The notes under the pieces: model-generated | What the model saw: only the letters and a program-made list of their open reading frames with translations | Database searches by the model: none | What the model was told of the DNA's origin: nothing | Part shown: in pieces, positions 55,546 to 64,000 of the stretch | How the letters are laid out: each line of letters begins with the position of its first letter | Numbering within the stretch: the first letter of the stretch is position 1 | Translations under genes and position numbers: made by a program | Assembly: GCA_964017145.1 (NCBI GenBank) | Contig: OZ024841.1 | Coordinates: 4,640,100 to 4,704,099 of the forward strand | Direction of reading: 5' to 3' | DNA from: Agrocybe praecox | Taxonomy: Eukaryota; Basidiomycota; Agaricomycetes; Agaricales; Agrocybaceae | DNA length: 64,000 nt

Positions 55546-57060
55546 AACCCTCTAGGTTTTCCCGCATATTTCTTTTCCTTGACGGTCGGGCTGCTATTTC
55601 CCCCCTTAATCATCTCTCTTTCTCTACGCTTTGCACCTTGGTATGTTTGTCTCTAAAATTTCAAAGTAAATGGTGACTAATATTTATTCTCAGTTCGCCT
55701 CGCATACTTCTTGCCCTATCGCATTTCTTCTCCACCTGCACCGTAGTCGACGGTCAGCTGCTGGCACACCCCTAAATCATCTCTCTTTCTCTACGCTTTG
55801 CACCTCGGTATGTTTATCCTTAAAATTTCGAAGTACATAGTGACTAATATCCACCCTCAGTGTGCCTCGCCTACTTCTTGCTCTACCTGGGCCGTCGTCG
55901 ACGGTCATCTCCTCGCCCACCCCTCGATTATCTCTCTTTCTCTTCGCTTTGCATCTCCGGATATTTTTCTTCGAAATTTGAAGTACATAGTGACTAATAT
56001 AAAATTTCAGTTCGCCTCGCATATTTCTTGCCTTGTTAGATCTGGACTTAATTCAACATTGCACGTTTGCTTTCCTATATCTTGCCCTGTCAAATATTCT
56101 CTCCACCTGGACCGTCGTCGAGAGTCCGCCTGCTGGTTCGCCTTTCTATTTTCTCAACCCTCTCCACATTGGTATGTTTTTGTTGTCGTCGTTACACTCG
56201 TTCTTATTCAATTCCTAATTCCATTTCATGTGTCTAACTTACTTGCTACAGTTTCTCAGCAAAACGACAATATTTCCGCTGCTCCGCTGCCTTGTACACG
56301 ATCTCCAATGTTCTATCTTGCTACGATGTCTCTTCTATTTAGGCGCATAGCACCTAAATAGCGAGCGTCAAGGGAATGATGTATGTGCATAGCGCCCACA
56401 TCAGACCTATGGAGTATAGAGCTTGGAGGGCTGAGGATCTTTTTGGGGACCATCTTGACGTTCGACGAGGATCAGGTTCTTGACTTGCGACCGATTTTTA
56501 TTTATCGGAAATGGTGCCGATTCTGTGCTAGGGTGCGCTTTGTAGTTTCGGATGTGAGTACGTCCTTATGATTATTTTTGTTTTTCTTTCAACTTATGTG
56601 CATAATTCAAATCTCAGTTTCGCTCGCATATTTCTTGTCGTGTCAGGTCTCTTCTCCACCTGGACCGTCGTCGTCGGTCAGGCTGCTGGCTCGGCTCTCC
56701 ATCGGTTTTCTTTCTCGTTTCTTTGCACCTCGGTATGTTTCTTTTTAAATTTTCTATTCGCAATTTAAGTACATACATGACTAACGTTTGATCTCAGTTT
56801 CGCTCGCATATTTCTTGCCGTGTCAGGTCTCTTCTCCACCTGGACCGTCGTCGTCGGTCAGGCTGCTGGCTGGCCTGTCCTCTTTTCACCTCGGTATGTT
56901 TCTTTTTAAATTTTCTATTCGCAATTTAAGTACATTCATGGCTAACATTTAATCTCAGTTTTACTCGCATATTTCTTGCCGTGTCAGATCTCTTCTTCAC
57001 CTGGACCGTCGTCGTCGGTCAGGCTGCTGGCTCATCTCTCCATCATTTCTCTTTCCATGT
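55546..57060 (+). repeat. Exon-hairpin array, rightward, with an embedded block
   Basis: Older units: 55,579 (half core), 55,741-55,757 (ACCGTAGTCGACGGT), 55,890-55,906 (GGCC...GGTC) and 56,109-56,127 (GGAC...GTCC arms). A block with palindromes at 56,337-56,396 (inverse of 27,012-27,340) follows. Then come young units with cores at 56,663, 56,843 and 57,004. Donors GTATGTTT and acceptors CTCAG flank the young units. Confidence 0.75.
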
Positions 57061-57635
57061 CCTTTGCAGTTCAGTATTTATTTTTTTGATGCGAATCGCA
57101 GGTGCAACGCCCTCTTTTCAATCCTGGAACAGGAAATCCCGGAGAAGGTTACTCTCTCTGAGACCCAGCGCAACATTCTACGCTTTCCTGATGTCATGAA
57201 TTGCGACCGGCAATGCAGCGTGCCCTGCAGGTTAGTTACATGTCTATGTTACATACCACACGTGCTTTATTATTTTTCACAATTGGACTTACGCCCTGGA
57301 TCTGACGTCGTGTGGCCTGATATACCTCACATGTCCTTCATCATTTTCCCCTACACCCTGGATTTGACATTGTGTGGCCTGATACACACGTATGTGAAAA
57401 CTTACCTCGAGTAGAATCGCGTATGTTACCCAATGGGCGCTTAATTTGATTGACGCGTCGACGCGATCGCATCACTTGTCCCCCGGTCCGGCCTCTCGGC
57501 GGCTACATCACGTGCCGCGTCGGGATGGACTTCGCGCTTTCGAAAGTCGAAGTCCTCATCGTCTTCATACGAGCGTCAGGTAAGTCTTTCGTTATCGTTT
57601 TTTCAAGTTCGTTTGACTGTTTTTTTTGTAGTAAC
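57061..57635 (+). other. Possible upstream exons or leader of the small gene; otherwise unassigned
   Basis: After the last array unit, GATGCGAATCGCAG could be an acceptor for an exon 57,103-57,231 (frame reading FSILEQEIPEKVTLSETQRN) ending in a GTTAGT donor. Another open piece, 57,523-57,580 (MDFALSKVEVLIVFIRAS), ends in GTAAGT with a TTTGTAG acceptor at 57,631, but joining it does not keep the frame of the following ATG. Confidence 0.3.
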
Positions 57636-58023
57636 ATGGTTCTCGCTCTCAACATTACGTTCTACCGCGGGATGTTGTCGAAAAATGGAACCCGAAGAGA
57701 GCAGTTGGCCGACGCGTTCGTGAAAGCGCTGAATGAGCAGGAGGACTTCATTTGGACAGAGTTCGGGAACGGACCTTGGGAGATAGTGATCTAGTAAGTC
57801 TTTATTTTCTCATTCTTCGTTTTCCTTTACCTTGGTGTCTCTCAGCCAAGGCGGTTTGCACGGCGACCCTCCTCATTACACGGCGTATGCCTACGAGCAG
57901 ATCGGTCCTCGTCAGTACGAACGCCGCTGGACAATCCACGTGGACGAGAACGGGGTTGCGAGCTGCCGCAAGTTCGTTGGGGACCCGCAGCACATCGAGA
58001 GGTGTGATATGACGCCGGTTTGA
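57636..58023 (+). CDS. Small unknown protein (111 residues)
   Basis: Two exons (57,636-57,793; 57,846-58,023) with a 52-nt intron (GTAAGT, CTCAG) join in frame to 111 residues. Text includes MVLALNITFYRGMLSKNGTR, WTEFGNGPWEIVIYQGG and HYTAYAYEQIGPRQYERRWT, a beta-rich compact domain without signal peptide. Codon use is G+C-rich compared with the flanking repeats (also in the 150 nt before it). No family recognised. An upstream exon is possible; the first ATG after an AG was taken as the start. Confidence 0.5.
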
Positions 58024-58810
58024 TTGAAAGTGATGTATGTGTTCTTTTTTCTGCCGAAATTATGTTTCTAACTTGTTTTCGAGCAGCTTTGGCATTTATC
58101 TAGTGAGCCCTCTCTTTCTTCTCTTGTGTGCGTCACTTATTTGTGAGTAGAATGTCCTTCTGCTGTGTTTTTTGTTACTTTTGCTCTGCGTAGTGTACTT
58201 CGTTTGTAACACTCCTATGTTTTGATACCCATCGCTTTCTTGATACCATAATACAAGTGTAACTCCGAGAACTACTTAACTAACTTAACTATGTACGAGT
58301 ACGACTTGACTACTGATTTTCACGTTGTATCAGATCATGTATGATAGCTTTTCTGTGGATTCTGTTGCCGGGCAATCATGTTGTAGTTATTCAATCTATT
58401 CTACGTAGTTTTGTTATCCGTTACAGAGTTTCGAACCTGGGTCATTCCTGAGCAATCATCTCCGTGTTCATCATCGCCGCACATATGTTTTCTTCGCATT
58501 CTTCTTGGTAATCGCTCGATCTTTACAAATTCTCGAAATAGCATTTTCGTTAGGTCTGTCGTCTGGTGTTCTTTGCTTTGAGAAGTACACAATGTGTGAC
58601 AAGGTTCTATGTTGAAATGTCGCTAATATTCATTTGTATTTATTGGCAGAACAACAAGGAATGGATGATGACCCAGAGATAGGCGCCGACTAGTAATACC
58701 GTGGCCATGGGTGTGGGCAATGACCGCCAAACCTCCAAGAATTGAGCATTATTACGGGTAATGTCTTCACTTGCACTTACTACCTGAACAAGGGCGACAG
58801 CGAATGCATG
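58024..58810. other. Intergenic, nothing recognised
   Basis: A T-rich 3' flank of the small gene with short frames only; no palindrome, core hairpin or RNA gene seen. Confidence 0.5.
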
Positions 58811-59440
58811 ATAAACCATTTCCCTTATATCGGCGTGAACGGCGTGAACGGCGTGAGCGGCCAAATATCAAGTACAGCCCCGAACAACAAAGACAAACAT
58901 TGTATTGCAGTGTGTGTAGAGCCCAGACCTTATTGATTATCGCTTGTTCGCTCATGGCTTCTCCCTCCCCTACGTCCGATCTAGGTAGGTGTATAGCACC
59001 TACATAGGGGCGTAGATGATTTGATGTAGGTGCATAGCGCCTATATCAGGTCTATAAGGTGTTGAAAACAGGCCTACGTATACTCCTCTGAACCCGACCG
59101 TCAACGACGCCCATGTTGTGAACTGCTGTGCTTACTATCGGTATTCCTGCAACCTTCGTAGGACGGGGTTTTTTCTACCCATCTGCCATGACTCTTTTAC
59201 TTAGGTACTATATCACCTAAATGGCGGGCGTGAATAACATTTAGGGTTTTCGCCTCTAGCAAATCGATAGGGATCGGTGAACTTGCGTTTCTTTGCCTTC
59301 CTTCGACGGTCCACGAAGATCAGGTTCTTGAATTGCGATGGGATTTTTGGTGCGGAATGCCACTGCTATTGTGATTGCGTATTCGTGTTACTTTGGGATG
59401 TGCGTACGTCTTTCTTTTTCTTTTGGTTTTTATGTGATTA
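58811..59440 (+). repeat. Paired-palindrome block, copy 3 of 3 (direct)
   Basis: It begins with the 9-bp tract GGCGTGAACGGCGTGAACGG (58,831-58,850). Palindromes lie at 58,984-59,004 and 59,024-59,043. 59,000-59,560 is almost identical to 55,100-55,660, offset 3,899 bp, so this copy is the youngest duplicate. Confidence 0.8.
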
Positions 59441-60330
59441 ATTCAACCCTCTAGGTTTTCCCGCATATTTCTTTTCCTTGACGGTCGGGCTGCTATTTCC
59501 CCCCTTAATCATCTCTCTTTCTCTACGCTTTGCACCTTGGTATGTTTGTCTCTAAAATTTCAAAGTAAATGGTGACTAATATTCATCCTCAGTTCGCCTC
59601 GCATACTTCTTGCCCTACCATATTTCTTCTCCACCTGGACAGTCGTCGACGGTCAGGCTGCTGGCTCACCCATCAATTATCTCTCTTTCTATACGCTTTG
59701 CACTTGGGTTCCTTTATTTTAAAAATTTCATGCGTAATTTACGTCCATATCTGAATGATGTATAATTTCAGTTCGCCTCTCATATTTCTTGCCGTGTTAG
59801 ATCTCGTCTATCTCTAAGTCGACCGTCCTCGAGGGTCTAGCTGCTGCTGCTTCGTTTCTCTATTTTTCCCTTCCTCACCCCTCTCCGCATCGTCGTGTTT
59901 TTGCTGTTGTTGCTACACTCGTTCTTATTCAATTCGTAATTTCATTTCACTTTCTTTCGCAGGTTGCTTGACCTGTCAGATCTGTTCCCCACCTCGACCG
60001 TCATCGAGGGTCAAGCTGCTGGACCTTTCCCTCTCTATCATTTTTCTTCCTCGGCCGTCTGTTACCTGGTAAGATTATCCGTGTTTTTCTATTCGTAATT
60101 TCGATATTTAATTTCAATTTCAATTTCTTTCCCAGGTTGCTTTTACTGTTGCGTCTCACCTCTATCTTGGACCGTCGTCGAGGGACCGTCTGCTTGCTTT
60201 CCTTTTTATTCTACATATTTTTTGCTCCTCTGCAATTCGGTAAGATTTTGCATGTTTTCCTATTTTCGATGTTGGTACATACGTGCTTACATCAAATTCA
60301 TCTTCGTTCGCAGGTTACTTGTCATGTCAT
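59441..60330 (+). repeat. Older exon-hairpin array, rightward, about 5 units
   Basis: Cores: 59,638-59,654 (GACAGTCGTCGACGGTC), 59,821-59,837 (GACCGTCCTCGAGGGTC), 59,996-60,012 (GACCGTCATCGAGGGTC) and 60,168-60,186 (GGACCGTCGTCGAGGGACC, arms lost). Acceptors here drift to GCAGGTTGCTT and CCAGGTTGCTT. Centre bases change while the GACC/GGTC ends mostly persist. Confidence 0.7.
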
Positions 60331-61045
60331 ATTTAGTCCCCTTCTGCACGTGATTACCCCTTTGGCCCCGGTTTGTTGGTTTTGCCTTTTTTCATTCGTT
60401 GTCGGATGGACTAATGTGCTTGGTTTATCAAGGTTTGCTCGTGTCACCCTGTTCCTGAACCTTATCTTCTCTGGCGCGGTGGGTATGAATACTGCCTTGG
60501 CGCTCAATGGAATTGCTTTCTTCCCCGTTCTTATCACGGTAATCGGTAATATAAGTTCTTTTCTAGTTTCACCTTGTACGGACGCGCTTAATTCCTATTC
60601 CAGCTATGGCCTTGTCTTTGACGTTTTTCTCTCTATCGTTCTTATCAAAGCAAGTTGTTTTTCTTATCTCGTGTTAATATATACTTACTTTCATGGGTTC
60701 TAATTCAAGCTACGCTCTTGTTTTGATTCCCATTTATGGATCTTTTGCGCCCAATCGTTGCTTTCTCCCTTGCCTGTGCATAACCTCTGTAACACGGTAT
60801 GGTTATTTTTATTTTTATTTTCTCTATATTTTCCGGTACTTACTGCATTAGTAGGTATTTCAGATGATGGACATAAAAATACCGCGGCCCAAATAACCGG
60901 AATATTTCCAATATATATACTTCCATTGAAGTATATTTGAGACATAAAGAACACCGCCGCCTCGTTCCAGCGCACTACTGCCCCGACGTGAATAAAAGCG
61001 TATATATGCCGTCTACAGTCTAGATGAAGAAAGAATCCAATGCTC
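60331..61045. other. Unassigned sequence
   Basis: A pyrimidine-rich stretch that keeps long hydrophobic frames open by composition (one of 188 codons starting at 60,137). It resembles decayed array sequence rather than a membrane protein. No other feature. Confidence 0.4.
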
Positions 61046-61462
61046 ATAATATGGCCTGAAGCAAAAGTCGACCGAGAGGCTCGCCAAACGTCGTCGCCAA
61101 TCTTCGTTCACTCTCTCTGAGAACGCGGCTTCAAAAAAGCGACCCACTAGCGGGCAAAAAGCACCCCTAACCCCAAACCAGGTCGACGAGGTACGCCAGC
61201 TCGCACCTCTTCCTAGGATGAACATGCTCATATCCTTGCTTTCCAAGCCTATTCCCGAGGATGTTCCAGTCGCAAATCCATTGCCTCGTCGTTCCACCCG
61301 CATCACCGCCGAGCACGTCCCTGATAACAATCCAGCTGTTGTCATCCCCAAAGAAAGCGGCAAGAATGTGAATGCGAAAGGCTCCACATCCAAGGCTGTT
61401 CTCAACGACAGCAAGCCCATACGGTACCGCACTACAACGAGGACAACCTCGACCACGACGTA
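61046..61462 (+). pseudogene. Basic, Ser/Thr-rich coding remnant
   Basis: One frame stays open from about 61,047 to a TAA at 61,460-61,462. It reads KQKSTERLAKRRRQSSFTLS, later LISLLSKPIPEDVP and PLPRRSTRITAEHVPDNNP, ending in a Thr-rich tail. No ATG at its head (first Met at 61,218) and a stop just before it, so it is a last-exon relic or lacks its 5' exons. A family is not recognised. Confidence 0.35.
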
Positions 61463-61805
61463 ATCGTCTATCGTCCAAGGAAGACCTAAGTTGGGCAAGG
61501 GCTACCCTTGCCATCTCGGAACCCGTCACCACATCGAAAGATGCATACTTTGCTCGACCGAGAGCCCCGCGTTTCTTCTCTGTCCATTCTATGATGCTTG
61601 TTCACCGTCCCTCCACTTTATTTTGCGAGTTTTGTTATATATACATATAATGATTTTTGGTGCTGAAGTGATGTGTGGAAGTACGAACATTAAGAGTTCG
61701 CTAATTTTTAAAAATTGGGTTACGTTCAACCAGAGGAGCAACTTGGAAGAGAGGAAGAAGTCACAGGAAGAATGCTGGATGTAAGTCGAAATCTCTAGGT
61801 AGAGC
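61463..61805. other. Intergenic, nothing recognised
   Basis: Short stretch between the coding remnant and the 9-bp tract; A+T-rich, no feature seen. Confidence 0.45.
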
Positions 61806-62830
61806 AACGGCGTAAACATAAACGGCGTAAACGGCGTAAACGGCGGTGTCAATCATTACTATAATATTATTATTGACGTCTGAAGCGGCGATTGCCGGGA
61901 TTGCCGAAGTCGAGTCAGGCATACCAATCAAAGACAAATATGGGTTTAATTGTTGATCTAATCGTTCCTGATCTTTACAACCAAACCATGACGACTGTAC
62001 TATGTAGGTGCATAGCGCCTAGATCCAAACTCTGCTGTATGGAAAACACTAAACACAATATTTTTCACTGGCTTCAGTGAGGAGCCTTTGGACCGTCGCA
62101 CACATCAATCGTTTCATGTCCTACGTTCTACAGACAGGTCCTTCTCGATCGCATTTCCTTCCATAATTTTTCTTCAACAACCTTTCCTGCGCTTTTCCGC
62201 CTAACTATCCACCCATCAGGTCCAAATCCTGTACATGCGCACCAAGCCCTACCGTCGAGGACGCCCATGTGTGCTGGCACCTACACAGCGGGCGTAGCGT
62301 AGCATATCTGATGTGGGTGCATAGGGCCTACATTGCATAGGACGCGGAGAATAGGTCTATCTATTTCTCTAAGGAACTATGGTACGTTCCCATTTCATGT
62401 CTCCACCGGAATCCGCTAATTACTCGCTACATTTTCTCAGCAAAACGACAATGTTTGCATTTTCAACGATTCGCGGTCACCCTCATCACTGGTCCACTAC
62501 CTTGGGCACAACCTTCAACATTGTATCTTGCTACGATGTCTCTTTTATTTAGGCGCATAGCACCTAAATAGCGGGCGTCAAGGGAATGATGTAGGTGCAT
62601 AGCGCCCACATCAGACCTATGGAGTATAGAGCTTGGAGGGCTGAGGATCTTTTTGGGGACCATCTTGACATTCGACGAGGATCAGGTTCTTGACTTGCGA
62701 CCGAATTTTTATATATCGGAAATGCTGCCGATTCTGTGCTAGGGTGCGCTTTGTAGTTTCGGATGTGAGTACGTCCTTATGATTATTTTTGTTTTTCTTT
62801 CAACTTATGTGCATAATTCAAATCTCAGTT
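61806..62830 (+). repeat. Paired-palindrome block, right inverted arm
   Basis: It starts with the tract GGCGTAAACATAAACGGCG, then TAAACGGCGTAAACGGCGG (to 61,843), and is an inverted copy of 31,411-32,482. Palindrome pairs lie at 62,005-62,024, 62,272-62,332 and 62,550-62,606. It contains CCGAATTTTTATATATCGGA near 62,701. Confidence 0.8.
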
Positions 62831-63911
62831 TCGCTCGCATATTTCTTGTCGTGTCAGGTCTCTTCTCCACGTGGACCGTCGTCGTCGGTCAGGCTGCTGG
62901 CTGGCCTGTCCTCTTTTCACCTCGGTATGTTTCGTTTTAAATTTCAATTCGCAATCTATTCATGATTAACATTTGATCTCAGTTTCGCTCGCATATTTCT
63001 TGTCGTGTCAGGTCTCTTCTCCACCTGGACCGTCGTCGTCGGTCAGGCTGCTGGCTGGCCTGTCCTCTTTTCACCTCGGTATGTTTCGTTTTAAATTTCA
63101 ATTCGCAATCTATTCATGACTAACATTTGATCTCAGTTTCGCTCACATGTTTCTTTCCGTGTCAGGTTTCTTTTCCACCTGGACCGTCGTCGTCGGTCGG
63201 GCTGTTGGCCTGCCTCTCCATCATCCTTCTTTCTGGTTCCTTTTCACCTCGGTATGTTTCGTTTTAAATTTCAATTCGCAATCTAAGTATATTCATGACT
63301 GACATTCGATCTCAGTTTCGCTCGCATATTTCTTGCCGTGTCAGGTTTCTTTTCCACCTGGACCGTCGTCGTCGGTCAGGCTGCTGGCTCGTCTCTCCAT
63401 CATTTTTCTTTCTCGTTTCTTTTCACCTCGGTATGTTTCTTTTTAAATTTTCTATTCGCAATTTAAGTACATACATGACTAACGTTTGATCTCAGTTTCG
63501 CTCGCATATTTCTTGCCGTGTCAGGTCTCTTCTCCACCTGGACCGTCGTCGTCGGTCAGGCTGCTGGCTGGCCTGTCCTCTTTTCACCTCGGTATGTTTC
63601 TTTTTAAATTTTCTATTCGCAATTTAAGTACATTCATGGCTAACATTTAATCTCAGTTTTACTCGCATATTTCTTGCCGTGTCAGATCTCTTCTTCACCT
63701 GGACCGTCGTCGTCGGTCAGGCTGCTGGCTCGCCTGTCTATCATTTTCCTTTCTCGTTTCTTTGCACTTCGGTATGTTTCTTTTTAAATTTTTTATTCGT
63801 AATTCAATGACATACATGACTAACCTTTAATCTTAGTAGGCCCCTCGTAATTTTTGCCCTGTCAGGTCTCTTCTTCACCTGGACCGTCGTCGTCGGTCAG
63901 GCTGTTGGCTT
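62831..63911 (+). repeat. Telomere-adjacent exon-hairpin array, 7 units, rightward
   Basis: Cores GACCGTCGTCGTCGGTC start at 62,874, 63,028, 63,182, 63,361, 63,541, 63,702 and 63,882 (spacing 154-180). Clear exon-like units include 63,316-63,430 (115 nt), 63,496-63,591 (96 nt) and 63,657-63,771 (115 nt). Between them are introns of about 65 nt starting GTATGTTT, with CTAAC about 12 nt before TCTCAG. The last unit is cut by the telomere about 75 nt into its exon. Confidence 0.9.
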
Positions 63912-64000
63912 GGGTTAGGGTTAGGGTTAGGGTTAGGGTTAGGGTTAGGGTTAGGGTTAGGGTTAGGGTTAGGGTTAGGGTTAGGGTTAGGGTTAGGGTT
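63912..64000 (+). repeat. Telomere, TTAGGG repeats
   Basis: GGG followed by 14 full TTAGGG repeats to the window end, G-rich on the plus strand, hence a right-hand chromosome end. The joint with the array reads GTTGGCTTGGGTTAGGG. Confidence 0.97.

Noticed and set aside
60137..60703. 188-codon membrane protein
   Set aside because: It starts inside an array unit, and the hydrophobic frame follows from pyrimidine-rich sequence; several array frames are open by composition.
62831..63911. Protein coding by the array exons (Arg-rich HLDRRRRSGCW frame)
   Set aside because: All three frames are open in many units and exon lengths (96 and 115 nt) do not keep one frame, so a conserved protein is unlikely.
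1..64000. tRNA, rRNA or spliceosomal RNA genes
   Set aside because: No A/B-box pairs with a cloverleaf, and no conserved rRNA words were noticed; a covariance-model scan was not possible.

Overview
This is the end of a chromosome from a basidiomycete fungus, most likely an Agaricomycete. The right edge (63,912-64,000) is a run of TTAGGG telomere repeat. Genes have many 50-70 nt introns with GTRNGT donors, CTRAY-like branch points and YAG acceptors. The protein families seen (a UBA/TPR auxilin, a CBM21 protein, a BAH protein, a SNF2 ATPase) and an endonuclease-less Penelope-like retroelement fit a mushroom-forming fungus. No database search was possible; species and most family calls rest on motif recognition.

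Left part (1-18.3 kb): ordinary chromosomal sequence in decay. Recognisable but broken genes are an alpha/beta hydrolase-like protein, an unrecognised Ser/Arg-rich protein, a CBM21 (glycogen-targeting) protein and an auxilin/Swa2-like clathrin-uncoating co-chaperone. The auxilin copy has nonsense codons and frameshifts and is cut off just before its J domain.

The cut is made by a tandem Penelope-like element (18,277-23,644, minus strand): one full reverse-transcriptase unit plus a 5'-truncated upstream copy. Each terminal repeat carries a hammerhead ribozyme that I could fold by eye. The element has no GIY-YIG domain, its 3' end abuts the broken gene, its 5'-truncated end points to the telomere and finishes in a TTAGGGG-like string. 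That is the geometry expected if it was added to a broken chromosome end, so 18,277 may mark an old breakage point.

Distal part (23.6-64 kb): a subtelomeric mosaic. Repeat families alternate with genes that have intact reading frames: a BAH/zinc protein (27.7-29.2 kb), a divergent pair (32.9-34.6 and 34.9-35.6 kb), an unknown 868-residue protein (36.0-38.7 kb), a 1,721-residue SNF2-family ATPase with 16 exons (40.1-46.1 kb), unknown proteins of 565 and 1,022 residues (47.2-48.9 and 51.2-54.4 kb) and a small 111-residue protein (57.6-58.0 kb).

The repeats come in three linked kinds: (i) arrays with a period near 180 bp whose units look like spliceable exons (CAG | about 96-115 nt | GTATGTTT...CTAAC...CAG), each exon holding a hairpin of the form GACCG...CGGTC; (ii) blocks with paired palindromes of the TAGGTGC/GCACCTA type; (iii) 9-bp GCCGTTTAC-like tandem tracts at block edges. 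Arrays left of about 32.5 kb read away from the telomere, those right of about 49 kb read towards it, and the outermost pair forms inverted arms of about 2.2 kb around a 29-kb gene island. The telomere begins inside one array exon. The exon-hairpin arrays are the best candidate here for an undescribed system, possibly a spliced subtelomeric RNA.
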